A stretch of DNA of 59,627 nt, from positions 1 to 59,627 of the IMG/VR virus record IMGVR_UViG_3300009370_000034; one strand, written 5' to 3'. This stretch comes from a virus. The notes under the pieces were generated by a model. That model did no database searches. It worked only from the letters and a program-made list of their open reading frames with translations, and was not told the DNA's origin. Shown piece after piece: positions 20,824-28,817 of the stretch. Each line of letters opens with the position of its first letter. The stretch's first letter is position 1. The position numbers and the translations under genes were made by a program.

Positions 20824-21369
20824 TTACAAGAGCGGATCATCACGTCTAGGCGGCTCAGGCGGCTTACGGCGCTGAAGCGGCCCCTTCAGCGGCGGATCAC
20901 GTCTAGGCGGCGTAGTATCACGGGGCCGAAGCGATCCCCTCGTCGGTCCCCCTCTGTCAGGGCGGCTGGGCGTCGGAAAGTCACCACCGCCGCCGCTGTC
21001 GCCCTCGTTGCCACCATCGTTGCCACCCTTACCACGTCGGAGGGAGCCCAGACCCCTCTTGGCTGCGTAGTACCCAGCAGCGGCACCGATGGTAAGGGGG
21101 TGCAGGGCCATGTCTACAGAGCCACCGATGATATTACCCACGCCTTCGACAATCTGGCCAAGCCCCTGACCGTGGGTGCCGTCCTCCACGTATGTCCCGT
21201 TCTGGGGGTCCACGAGGTCGCCAAGATCATCCATCGGCGGAGAGTCACCGTACAGCCTGCCCTCGTCCACGGGGTCAACGTCGTGCTCTTCTTCGGCACC
21301 GAAGTCGTGCAGAGTGCTGCGGTCCCAGCGTGGGGCCCCATCACGGTGTGAGTCTGGTCCTATTGGCAC
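20824..21369 (-). CDS. Orphan protein with Gly zipper and Pro/Arg tail (181 aa)
   Basis: The acidic first half ends in a Gly/Ala/Ile-rich stretch (VEGVGNIIGGSVDMALHPLTIGAAAGYYAAK, about residues 79-109) that could insert in a membrane. The last 70 residues are Gly, Arg and Pro repeats (RRDPPLKGP, RRKPPEPPRR) and likely disordered. It is coupled to the next gene. Confidence 0.65.
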   Translation of the reverse strand: MPIGPDSHRDGAPRWDRSTLHDFGAEEEHDVDPVDEGRLYGDSPPMDDLGDLVDPQNGTYVEDGTHGQGLGQIVEGVGNIIGGSVDMALHPLTIGAAAGYYAAKRGLGSLRRGKGGNDGGNEGDSGGGGDFPTPSRPDRGGPTRGSLRPRDTTPPRRDPPLKGPLQRRKPPEPPRRDDPLL

Positions 21370-21578
21370 TACGCCCCCATTCCTTGTGAGCCCACGGCTC
21401 CTACAGACGTGAGTGCGCCGCTGGCGGCGTAGCCAGCAGGAGTGATAGGCCGCTTGAACCGGGCAGCACGTCGCTTGACCTTTCCGCCCGAGGAAGGCGC
21501 CTCGGTGGGCCAGACACGGGTGTTCTCGTCCTCCCCACGGAGGGCCTCTAGGGCCTGCTTCTGGTTGGGAATCTTCAA
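21369..21578 (-). CDS. Orphan protein (69 aa)
   Basis: Shares its first base with the last base of the SpoVS-gene overlap region and ends at the start of the next gene. A basic middle (GGKVKRRAARFKRP) is followed by a small Ala/Gly-rich hydrophobic end (AGYAASGALTSVGAVGSQG) resembling that of the upstream-style protein at 13292. The function is unknown. Confidence 0.6.
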   Translation of the reverse strand: MKIPNQKQALEALRGEDENTRVWPTEAPSSGGKVKRRAARFKRPITPAGYAASGALTSVGAVGSQGMGA

Positions 21579-21871
21579 TTAACTACCGGCCTGAAGAACA
21601 TCGCTGATATGGAATCACCGTTGTCCCCAATAATATCATCAAATCCAATGATGTAGGAGACATCCAGACCCCTCGGGGCCACAAACCCTCGGGCAATGGC
21701 GCACGCCTTCACTGACTGGTTCACAGCGCTGGCGCCGATGGCCCGCATCTTGGGTGTGTGCCCAGCACTGATGGCCCTAGCAAGAATAGAACCCACGCTC
21801 TGTGGGTTGCTGGAGCCGGAGACCTTGATGATGGAGTCGTTGGAAACTACGGGCGTTGGCTCTTCTGACAT
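21575..21871 (-). CDS. SpoVS-like (Alba-type) nucleic-acid-binding protein
   Basis: A 98-aa protein whose central 80 residues match stage V sporulation protein S: IIKVSGSSNPQSV, AIGASAVNQSVKACAIARGFVAP and a strand-rich end. SpoVS is a small dimeric protein with an Alba-like fold, known from sporulating Firmicutes and some other bacteria, where it affects septation and coat assembly. Alba folds bind DNA or RNA. It lies at the edge of the orphan block, before the Hjc-like nuclease. It could act on phage DNA, RNA or host development. Confidence 0.88.
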   Translation of the reverse strand: MSEEPTPVVSNDSIIKVSGSSNPQSVGSILARAISAGHTPKMRAIGASAVNQSVKACAIARGFVAPRGLDVSYIIGFDDIIGDNGDSISAMFFRPVVN

Positions 21872-21914
21872 GTGACTACTCCCTTATGGAACGATTGCTG
21901 TGTCGCCCCATAGT

Positions 21915-22280
21915 TTAGGCGTAGCCAGCCTCCTCCAAGAGTGCGACCGCATCACACAACCGCATCACCGCATAGGTCTCATCGAGGCTCTGAGCGCCCT
22001 TCCCGGGACGCTTTACGACCAGCAGGGGGACGGCGTTGCCTAGTTTACCTGCTTGCTCAACAGTATCGTCCAACCATTCGCTGAGTTTGAAGGTCTTCTG
22101 GTTCTTGCACTGGACTGCCACCTCCCGTCCAGTTTCACGGTTGATGATCCCGTTGATGTCGCCCGTGTCGTTGATTCCAGATAGGGCTACTCGGTGAGCG
22201 GCTTTGAAGGGGCCCCTTTGGAAATACTCCTTGACGAGTACCTCAAAGGCCGTGCCCTTCCTCTTGGACGGATTACTCAT
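21915..22280 (-). CDS. PD-(D/E)XK nuclease, Hjc-like (121 aa)
   Basis: The ATG at 22280 overlaps the upstream stop region. The motif order fits a small PD-(D/E)XK nuclease: KRKGTAFEVLVKEYF at the start, GDINGI with the acidic residue, then EVAVQCKNQK where the E-x-Q-C-K resembles the E-x-K signature, and a helix following. This is the layout of Holliday-junction resolvases of the Hjc type and related RecB-like nucleases, which act on branched recombination intermediates. It is one of three candidate nucleases between 21915 and 24381. Confidence 0.7.
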   Translation of the reverse strand: MSNPSKRKGTAFEVLVKEYFQRGPFKAAHRVALSGINDTGDINGIINRETGREVAVQCKNQKTFKLSEWLDDTVEQAGKLGNAVPLLVVKRPGKGAQSLDETYAVMRLCDAVALLEEAGYA

Positions 22281-22524
22281 CGGAATCTCTGGCCTCCTTT
22301 GGCCGTAGATCAAGCGTCATGGTTAGTACCCCGCCCTTGAGGCTGAACTCACAATCAGCGATCATGGCGAAGTCTTGGTAGTCCGTTTGTGATTGAGCGA
22401 TAAAGGCTAGACGCTCCGCTCCAGCAATCGGGGGCATGGTGCGGGACTTGACAGCCTCAGCCCTGTCGCTGAACCGTTGGCGCATAGCCTCAGTATCTAA
22501 GGTGCCCACTAAGCGCCTGTCCAC
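22273..22524 (-). CDS. Hypothetical protein (83 aa)
   Basis: Starts with GTG at 22524 (or GTG at 22509); neither has a strong Shine-Dalgarno, so the start is uncertain. The product has a helical first half (AMRQRFSDRAEAVKS) and a strand-rich second half (CEFSLKGGVLTMTLDLRPKE). It overlaps its neighbours on both sides. It may be a partner of the adjacent Cas4-like and Hjc-like nucleases. Confidence 0.6.
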   Translation of the reverse strand: MDRRLVGTLDTEAMRQRFSDRAEAVKSRTMPPIAGAERLAFIAQSQTDYQDFAMIADCEFSLKGGVLTMTLDLRPKEARDSDE

Positions 22525-22985
22525 TGGAGGCGACGCTCGTTGGGAGCGAGGCTGATGCGTCGGCTGAGTTCCCGGGAGATGACGTTGGCATTCCTCTCCC
22601 CACGGTCGAACACGGTACTCACCATCTTGCGAAAGGCACGGGACTGCTGGTGGCGCTCGTGCTGGGCAACCACACGCTCGTCAATGTCCCGCCTCGCCTT
22701 GGCCATGGTGACCCGGTCGCCCTTGCCCACGGCCTCCCACTGGTCCAGCAGAACCTCGGCCTCAACCTGCCTTAAAGCGCTGAGCGCCGACTCCTCTAGA
22801 ATCTCGGCCTTGGTCAGTTCGGACTTGGCGTAGTTGACCCACGCAACCACCTCGCTGTACAGGGACATGAGGTCCGAATCGGGCATGTCGTCCAGCCCCA
22901 CCGGGAGCGTCGGCATGCTGTTGCCGGGCCTCTCGGGGGACGTGAACTTGAGGTCGAACCGGGCTTGGACTTCAGGGAGAGACAT
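22509..22985 (-). CDS. Helical conserved phage protein (158 aa)
   Basis: Starts at 22985, one base into the stop of the Cas4-like gene. It is almost entirely helical and charged, with heptad-like stretches (AKSELTKAEILEESALSALRQVEAEV, then VVAQHERHQQSRAFRKMV). It always-adjacent position to a nuclease suggests a regulatory or DNA-end-processing partner. No domain was recognised. Confidence 0.65.
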   Translation of the reverse strand: MSLPEVQARFDLKFTSPERPGNSMPTLPVGLDDMPDSDLMSLYSEVVAWVNYAKSELTKAEILEESALSALRQVEAEVLLDQWEAVGKGDRVTMAKARRDIDERVVAQHERHQQSRAFRKMVSTVFDRGERNANVISRELSRRISLAPNERRLQWTGA

Positions 22986-23860
22986 TAGGAACGATCCTTC
23001 CAGCAGGAATCACGGTAGGGGCAGTAGCGGCACGGGGCCTTGTCCTTCTCGGCCCACTCAGGTGCAGGTGGCAGGGTCCCCGTCTGTAGGTACTTGAGCC
23101 CGACCCGGCAGGCAGCGAGAACGTCAGCGATAACGTCCGGCTGGTACTTGACCGTGAACTCCTTCACCTCCTGACCGGCCTTCCACTCATAGACGAAGAT
23201 CATACGGTGGATGCCGGTGGCGTGCATGTACAGGCTGCCCTGCTTCAGGTGGGAGAGGAACGGCCGGTTCACCGAGCGCCACATCTCCTCAGCGGTGATC
23301 TCCTTGTGGGCGTACCTGTTGAACAGGCCCATGTCCTCGTACCGGAAGGTCCCGATGCCCACGCTCTTGACCTCCAGCAGGGCCTCGCCGTCGGGCAGGT
23401 CCAAGCGCCCGTCAGCGTGGCCCAGTAGGTGGTGTTCGTGGTCATGGACAGGGACCTCCCGGTAGGTCACGTCCCGGGACTTGCAGTAGGTGCAGGTATC
23501 GTCCCCGTCCCACGTGTTGTAACAGACGTTGCAGGACCACTTGCCGCGTAGGACCCCGGCCTGCCTGAGCCACTCCTGCCACTTGTGGTGGATGCGGTGG
23601 CCCTCGGCAAAGATGTTGAGCACCTGAAAGGACTTGGCCCGCTCGGGGTTGGTCTCCTTCTCCCCGAACATCCGGCACATGGTCTGTCGGATGCACCAGT
23701 CACGCTTGCACACCTCGCTGGGGTGGAAGTGCTCAGTGTCCCGCAGATCAGAGTTCTCCCGGTAGTCTCGCAGGAGCATAGGGTGTATCAGGGAGACCAG
23801 CGTGGACCGGTTCTTCATCGACGCCTTCATGGCTTCGATCTTCCAAGCGTCGTCGGTCAT
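22985..23860 (-). CDS. Cas4-like RecB-family exonuclease (291 aa)
   Basis: PD-(D/E)XK nuclease with the core GHADGRLDLPDGEALLEVKSVG (Asp and E-x-K). Four cysteines suit a Fe-S cluster: C51 or C56 near the N-terminus and CRYCPYRDSC at the C-terminus (C277, C280, C286). An inserted zinc knuckle (CNVCYNT, CTYCKS) lies between. Cas4-like proteins of phages cut single-stranded DNA ends in recombination or degradation of host DNA. No CRISPR array or other cas gene is present here, so a CRISPR role is unlikely. Confidence 0.85.
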   Translation of the reverse strand: MTDDAWKIEAMKASMKNRSTLVSLIHPMLLRDYRENSDLRDTEHFHPSEVCKRDWCIRQTMCRMFGEKETNPERAKSFQVLNIFAEGHRIHHKWQEWLRQAGVLRGKWSCNVCYNTWDGDDTCTYCKSRDVTYREVPVHDHEHHLLGHADGRLDLPDGEALLEVKSVGIGTFRYEDMGLFNRYAHKEITAEEMWRSVNRPFLSHLKQGSLYMHATGIHRMIFVYEWKAGQEVKEFTVKYQPDVIADVLAACRVGLKYLQTGTLPPAPEWAEKDKAPCRYCPYRDSCWKDRS

Positions 23861-24078
23861 GCCTCTACCTCCCAGTTGTCTGCCACGTGTGTCACGGGGG
23901 CCTCCGTTTCAATCCAGACACGCGCCCCGCAGCGGTCCGGTGTCAGAGAATGGATGATCTCACAGGGGCCATGAATCTGAAGCCGGGTGAGGTGCTTTGA
24001 TCCCTTGTAGGTCCGGTCGATGATCGCTGGTTCGCCCTTCTTGATCTTCTGTTGGTGGACGTGGATGACGTGTTTCAT
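23857..24078 (-). CDS. Conserved small phage protein (73 aa)
   Basis: The N-terminus MKHVIHVHQQKIKKG and the end CGARVWIETEAPV match a small conserved family I associate with actinophages, placed near recombination genes; its function is unknown. It is strand-rich and basic. It overlaps the Cas4-like gene and follows the next nuclease by no gap. Confidence 0.7.
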   Translation of the reverse strand: MKHVIHVHQQKIKKGEPAIIDRTYKGSKHLTRLQIHGPCEIIHSLTPDRCGARVWIETEAPVTHVADNWEVEA

Positions 24079-24381
24079 TTAGTCCTGCACCATACTCACG
24101 AAGTCATCTTCCAGCAACACTACATAGGCCCGTCCGCCCAAGTCAATCTGGAGGACGGGGATGCGGTCCTCCAAGATGGCCGTGCGGGCGAGTTTGACGA
24201 GTTCCTCGGACTTGAGGGAGAACGACTTCTTGTCCGTGAACTTGTTCTCGATCAGGAGGTCGGTGGCACGAACATCATTCTTGCGGACCCATCCGGCCCC
24301 GGACATGACGTTCCGGCTGCCCTTGTACGTATCGGCGCTGCGCTCCTCCTGCTTCTTGGAGCGCTTCTGGATGTCAGTCAT
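24079..24381 (-). CDS. Candidate Holliday-junction resolvase-like nuclease (100 aa)
   Basis: The ATG at 24381 is set by GGAGGTTCCC. The core AGWVRKNDVRATDLLIENKFTDKK carries an Asp followed by E-N-K, like the D...ExK of PD-(D/E)XK resolvases, then a helix and a strand PVLQIDLGGRAYVV. Many phages encode a 100-130 aa resolvase of this type. The N-terminus is basic. The call rests on pattern only. Confidence 0.6.
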   Translation of the reverse strand: MTDIQKRSKKQEERSADTYKGSRNVMSGAGWVRKNDVRATDLLIENKFTDKKSFSLKSEELVKLARTAILEDRIPVLQIDLGGRAYVVLLEDDFVSMVQD

Positions 24382-24511
24382 GGGAACCTCCGCTTAACCG
24401 TGTTCCGCTTCAGCAACTTGAGAAGTTTCTTACCGGGGGGGAGGCCCCTGTCCGGGGGCCTTCTCACAAACTGGGTAGTTCTACCCATGTTGCGGGGACC
24501 CTTGGGGGCCC
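24382..24511 (-). terminator. Intergenic hairpins after the WhiB gene
   Basis: A hairpin of the type GAGGCCCC/GGGGGCCTTC lies near 24440-24462 in reverse and a perfect GGGTAG/CTACCC hairpin at about 24472-24485, between the stop of the WhiB gene and the start of the nuclease gene. The first is a plausible terminator. The remaining bases hold the Shine-Dalgarno of the downstream gene and nothing else recognised. Confidence 0.5.
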
Positions 24512-24772
24512 TCACGGCCACTCCCCCTTCAGGTACCTCACACGATAGGGACGGCGCTGCTTAGCCGAAAGGCCGCCCCATACGCCCACCTCAATCAGCC
24601 CCCTCACAGCGTACTCCAGACAGGGCTGTCGCACAGTGCAGGACTCGCAGTACTCCTTGGCGAGGGCCTGAGTCTCGTGCATCCTGTGCCCCTTCGTGGG
24701 GTGAAACACGGCAACGTCAGCACCACGGCACGCCGCCTCGGTGACCCACTCACGGTCCATCAACGAATCCAT
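24512..24772 (-). CDS. WhiB-like transcriptional regulator (86 aa)
   Basis: The ATG at 24772 follows GGAGGCGTG and overlaps the RecA stop (TGATG). Cys15, Cys42, Cys45 and Cys51 are the four Fe-S ligands (CESCTVRQPC), followed by the turn GVWGG and a basic end (KQRRPYRVRYLKG). The length is normal for a WhiB protein. It is likely to bind the host primary sigma factor and act on transcription. Position directly behind recA suggests it is made with the replication genes. Confidence 0.92.
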   Translation of the reverse strand: MDSLMDREWVTEAACRGADVAVFHPTKGHRMHETQALAKEYCESCTVRQPCLEYAVRGLIEVGVWGGLSAKQRRPYRVRYLKGEWP

Positions 24773-25794
24773 CACGCCTCCAGTGTGCTCAACAGTTCTT
24801 TGCGGAGTCGGTCCTGCATGTCAAGGTCGGAACGCACCGCTGCTAACACCCTATCCTTTCCCTGCCACTTCTCCCCCCCATAGGAGTAGAAAGCCCCGGC
24901 CCTAGTCACCAACTCATTGGCAATGGCGATGTTGACCATGTCCTTGACGGTGTCAAAGTCACCGAGGTGAAAGTTGCCAGCATCAGCGAAGTAGAAATCC
25001 ACCACAGCCTGCTGCTGCGGACGATACGTCTTGTTCTTGATAGTACGACCCTTGATGGTCTGGCCCACGGCCACCTTGCCGTCCTTGAGCCACTCATCCT
25101 TCTTGACCTCCACACGGGTGAAGTAGTGGAAGTTCTTGGCCTTGCCGCCGGGCGTCGTACGGGGGTCGCCCCACATGACCCCGATCTTGTCGCGCCACTG
25201 GTTGATGATGAGGCCGGTACAGGCCCGGTCAGCCTCGATCAAGGACCGGCGCTGTGCAGTCGTGGACTTGCGGAAGAACTTGCCCGTCTGGCGGGCCCCT
25301 AGACCTACCGTGAACGCCTCCATGTCCTTCTCGTACTCGTCCCCCGGTACCAGTGCCGGGAGGGAGTCAAGGACCACGCAGTCCACGGACCGGTTGTCCT
25401 GCGCCCGGACGATGATGTCATAGGCGCTCTCCATGATGTTGGTCTCCACGACCCAGAGCCTGTCCAGATCGACCCCGATGGACTCGGCGTACTCGGGCAC
25501 GTACTCTTCGGCGGCCACCCACAGGGCCGTCCACTTGGGGTCCAGCGCTTGATTGGCGGCGATGGTCTTGTAGGCGATGGCGGTCTTGCCAGACGACTCG
25601 TCACCGATGATCTCGGACCACTGGTTGACGGGCCAGCCCCCGCCAAGCATCATGTCGTAGGCGAGGATTCCAGTGGTGATGCGGGGGAGCGGCTCAGTGA
25701 CCCGGTTCCCTCGCACGATGATGTCGTCGCCGTGGCTCTTGTTGACGGCCCGTACGATCTCGTCAATGGTTTCATACTTAGTGGTGCTACTCAT
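24772..25794 (-). CDS. RecA-like recombinase (340 aa)
   Basis: Homologous-recombination ATPase. Walker A is GDESSGKTA (about residues 63-71), followed by the catalytic AAEE region, Walker B DCVVLDSLPAL, and the DNA-binding loop region FRKSTTAQRRS. The conserved LIINQWRDKIG marks the RecA core. It lacks a long C-terminal acidic tail, like other phage RecA/UvsX-type proteins. It pairs single-stranded DNA with duplex during recombination-dependent replication or repair. The ATG at 25794 follows GGGAGAACTA. It is next to the polymerase and zinc-ribbon genes. Confidence 0.95.
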   Translation of the reverse strand: MSSTTKYETIDEIVRAVNKSHGDDIIVRGNRVTEPLPRITTGILAYDMMLGGGWPVNQWSEIIGDESSGKTAIAYKTIAANQALDPKWTALWVAAEEYVPEYAESIGVDLDRLWVVETNIMESAYDIIVRAQDNRSVDCVVLDSLPALVPGDEYEKDMEAFTVGLGARQTGKFFRKSTTAQRRSLIEADRACTGLIINQWRDKIGVMWGDPRTTPGGKAKNFHYFTRVEVKKDEWLKDGKVAVGQTIKGRTIKNKTYRPQQQAVVDFYFADAGNFHLGDFDTVKDMVNIAIANELVTRAGAFYSYGGEKWQGKDRVLAAVRSDLDMQDRLRKELLSTLEA

Positions 25795-25826
25795 TAGTTC
25801 TCCCTATAGTGGTGACGTGTAGTGCG

Positions 25827-26249
25827 TCAGGCGATCCAGTTGGCCTCGATCCCCTGATCGAACAAGCCGTTCCACCCGCACTCGAAGCACCGGGGCGCTG
25901 GGTTGGCTCCGTTGATGCTCGTTCCCGTACCGCGAGCGACCCGGGTGAACATGTTCTTGCTCCCGCACTCCGGGCAGACGAGGTTCCCTTCCTTGCGATG
26001 GGCCTCGCCACCCTTCCACATGCGGATGGCCTCTCCCATGGACATCTGCCCGCTGGGGTTAGCCTCGGGGTCCGTCATGGTCTGGGTAGCCATGTACTGC
26101 TCCTGAGGGGTGGGAGGAACAGCGGGCGTCTCAGGGGGAGCCTGCGTGGGCGTGAACCGGATAGGAGGAGTACTACCCACACGGACGCTGGGCTCCTCCT
26201 TGGGAGTGATCTCCTTACCAGAGAGCCTGTCGGACCACCAGTTACTCAT
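25827..26249 (-). CDS. Zinc-ribbon protein with Pro-rich linker (140 aa)
   Basis: The N-terminal 60 residues are Pro/Thr-rich and probably disordered. The C-terminal half has a zinc ribbon: CPECGSKNMF and CFECGWNGLF, about 32 residues apart. It lies between recA and the polymerase, so it may assist replication or recombination, for example as a DNA- or protein-binding adaptor. Confidence 0.75.
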   Translation of the reverse strand: MSNWWSDRLSGKEITPKEEPSVRVGSTPPIRFTPTQAPPETPAVPPTPQEQYMATQTMTDPEANPSGQMSMGEAIRMWKGGEAHRKEGNLVCPECGSKNMFTRVARGTGTSINGANPAPRCFECGWNGLFDQGIEANWIA

Positions 26250-26724
26250 TGGGCGGAATCTCCAGACCGGTCAGGTTGATCAGTTCCTCGTCCAGTAACT
26301 TGGACACGGACGACACGATACACCCCAGCACGGTGTTGTAGGTGGAGTCCTTGATCTGCTGGTGCATCCTCACGAGGGCCTCGTACGAGACCGGCTCTAC
26401 CTGAAAGTAGTTGTCCGAATCCTCGTCCGAGAAGTCGAAGGACATCTGGACCATCTGGTTCTCGTCCAAGTCCTTGGGGTCGGGCAGAGAACTGTCGCTC
26501 ACCATGAGGTCCGACATCCAGTCGGCCGCCTCGGAGAGGGAGTCCACGATCCCGGTCTGGGTCAGGATGGCCCAACTGCGAAGAACGTCCTTCTGCTCCT
26601 CCTCATACACCTCGTCGGACGAGGCATGGAAGCCCGTAGCCACGGCGATCTCCTGACCGTCCGGCGGGGATAGCATCAGATAGAAGTTTCTCTTAGACGT
26701 TTGAGTAGCCGACACTAGGGTCAT
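26242..26724 (-). CDS. Hypothetical replication-region protein (160 aa)
   Basis: The ATG at 26724 follows GGAGGCGAAAGG and overlaps the polymerase stop (ATGA). The protein is acidic with helical stretches (SEAADWMSDLMVSDS, then LGCIVSSVSKLLDEELINL). The location between the polymerase and the zinc-ribbon genes suggests a role in replication, but the sequence gives no function. Confidence 0.7.
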   Translation of the reverse strand: MTLVSATQTSKRNFYLMLSPPDGQEIAVATGFHASSDEVYEEEQKDVLRSWAILTQTGIVDSLSEAADWMSDLMVSDSSLPDPKDLDENQMVQMSFDFSDEDSDNYFQVEPVSYEALVRMHQQIKDSTYNTVLGCIVSSVSKLLDEELINLTGLEIPPNE

Positions 26725-28784
26725 CCTTTCGCCTCCGACCACGTTCTACCGGTGTGTGCCGAGACAATGAGTGGCACGTCTTTGAGAACCCTGCCGTGTC
26801 CCATGGCACCTTTAAGGATGTCTGCATAACAGTCTACTTCATCGTTGTCGGGCACGCTCACCACCAGTTCGTCGTGGACTTGTACGAGAATCCTACCACT
26901 GATCTTCCTAATCTCAGGGTAAGCCTTTATCATAGCCTTCTTGCAGATGTCGGAGGCGCTTCCCTGAACCACCGCATTGACGGCCTGTCTCTCAGCACGG
27001 GCACGGAGTTCTTCACGAGGGGAGTTGATGTAGGGGAGGCGACGACGGCGACCGGAGATGGTGGTGACGTACTCGTCCTGCCTCGCCTTCTCCACGATGC
27101 GGCGCTTCCACTTGGACAACCCAGCGAACTGTTCGTAGTACTGGTTGATAACGAACTTGGCGTGCGTCAATGCGATACCGGACGTGGCTGCCAGTTTGCC
27201 AGCGCCACCCCCGTAGGCGGTCAGGAAGTTGGCTGCCTTGCCGATCTGGCGCTCTTCGCTGGACACCTCCGCCACGGCCTTGTCGAAGATCAGCGCCGCA
27301 GCCCCGGCATGAATGTCACGCCCGGTCGTGAAGATGTCCATCATGTTAGGGTCCCGTGAGAACATGGCCATGACCCGCAGTTCGATCTGGTCGTAGTCAG
27401 CGACGAGGAGCGTGCAGCCCTCGTCGGCACAGAACAGACCACGTACGCTGGAGTCCCGGGGAATGTTCTGGAGGTTCGGCTCAGACGAGGATAGGCGCCC
27501 GGTGGACGTACGATGGAGATGGAAACTAGGGTGCAGCCTGCCCCGGTTCATCTTCTCCAGCAGGCCCTCAACGTACGTAGACTTCAACTTCTTGCACTCC
27601 GCCCAGTCCAAGAACAGGGGGATGACGGGGTGCTTAGAGGCGATGCTCTTCAGAGCGTCGTGGTCCACCGACGCCTGACCCTTCTCGGTCTGCTTCTTGG
27701 GCTCCAGACCCAGACCTCCGCTGGACTTGGGGCCGAACAGGAACTGTCGCTTGTCCTTGACCGAGTCCGGGTTGAAGCCGGGGTGGGTCAGACCAGCGAT
27801 GTCCGCACGAATGTCCACCATGCGTTCGTCCAATTCCTTGCCCAGAACCTCCATGCCTGCGTGGTCCACCCGCATGCCAGCCTGCTCCATGTCCATGAGC
27901 ACGCTCAGCACCTCGGTGTCCTGTACGAACACATTCATAAGCGAGTCGTTGGACGAGACAGAGGAGAGCAGGCGCTGGTAGAGAAGCCACGTCCAGCGGG
28001 CGTCCAGATGGACGTACTGGCACGCAAGAGAGAAGGGGACCTCGGTGATGATGGCGCCCAACTTGCCGTGGCGAGCGTACGGGTCGTGCTCATCGAACGT
28101 ACTGGAGAGGAGCGACGTGAGACGGAACGACGAGATGTTCTCGTCCAGCACGTGCTGAAGGAGCATAGTGTCATGGAACGGGCCGGACGGGAGTTCCCCG
28201 TAGTACTTAGCGATGGTGCGGGCGTCGAACTTGACGTTGTGGCCCACCTTGACGAGTTCCGTGTCGTAGAACAAAGGCTTGAGCGCAGCGAACACGTCAG
28301 CCCGGGACAACTGTGGGGGAGGGTCGGAGTACACGGCCGGTATGTAGTACCGGGCCTTGGCCATGGACTCCTGCCCGTTCTTGAGCATCTTCCGGTAGCC
28401 CGGAGGGGGCACAGTGGACCCGTCGCCCCGCTCCTCCGGCGTGATGACCTCCCCGTTGGGGTGCCCCAGAGGGATGGCCCACGACCGCCCACGGGTGGCT
28501 AGTCCCAGCCAGATCACCTCGTTGCGGTGAGGATCGAGAGCGATACTCTTCTGCATAGCCTGAGCCCGGGTGTCCCGGGCCCTGTCCGTGATGGCGTCGG
28601 AGGTGCTCTTCAAGGTCGCCACGTGCGACTCCGTCTGGCGGTCCACCATCTCCTCAAGGTCAGGGTGGTGGCTGAGGACGCCCATGGTCTCCACGTCGAA
28701 GGCGAAGGCTCCCACGGACTGGATGTCCGACACGATGTCGGACAGTTCCTCCACGGAGGAGACGAAGCGAGGGCCGGTATTCAA
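26721..28784 (-). CDS. Family A DNA polymerase with 3'-5' exonuclease (687 aa)
   Basis: The exonuclease part shows FAFDVETMG (Asp30, Glu32), GHNVKFDARTIA and YVHLDARWTW. The polymerase part shows motif A VADYDQIELRVMAMFS, motif B RQIGKAANFLTAYG with the key Arg, Lys, Phe and Tyr, and motif C VQVHDELVVS. Length and layout match phage PolA-type replicative polymerases without the 5' nuclease. The start is TTG at 28784, preceded by GGAAGGGG; the next Met lies 35 residues in and would delete the exonuclease aspartate region. It is likely the main phage replicase. Confidence 0.95.
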   Translation of the reverse strand: MNTGPRFVSSVEELSDIVSDIQSVGAFAFDVETMGVLSHHPDLEEMVDRQTESHVATLKSTSDAITDRARDTRAQAMQKSIALDPHRNEVIWLGLATRGRSWAIPLGHPNGEVITPEERGDGSTVPPPGYRKMLKNGQESMAKARYYIPAVYSDPPPQLSRADVFAALKPLFYDTELVKVGHNVKFDARTIAKYYGELPSGPFHDTMLLQHVLDENISSFRLTSLLSSTFDEHDPYARHGKLGAIITEVPFSLACQYVHLDARWTWLLYQRLLSSVSSNDSLMNVFVQDTEVLSVLMDMEQAGMRVDHAGMEVLGKELDERMVDIRADIAGLTHPGFNPDSVKDKRQFLFGPKSSGGLGLEPKKQTEKGQASVDHDALKSIASKHPVIPLFLDWAECKKLKSTYVEGLLEKMNRGRLHPSFHLHRTSTGRLSSSEPNLQNIPRDSSVRGLFCADEGCTLLVADYDQIELRVMAMFSRDPNMMDIFTTGRDIHAGAAALIFDKAVAEVSSEERQIGKAANFLTAYGGGAGKLAATSGIALTHAKFVINQYYEQFAGLSKWKRRIVEKARQDEYVTTISGRRRRLPYINSPREELRARAERQAVNAVVQGSASDICKKAMIKAYPEIRKISGRILVQVHDELVVSVPDNDEVDCYADILKGAMGHGRVLKDVPLIVSAHTGRTWSEAKG

Positions 28785-28817
28785 TGTGGAGACCCCTTCC
28801 GGCCCTCGCTCGTCCGA

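Noticed and set aside
22985-23860. Part of a CRISPR-Cas system (Cas4)
   Set aside because: No cas1, cas2 or array nearby; phage Cas4-like exonucleases commonly stand alone with recombination genes.
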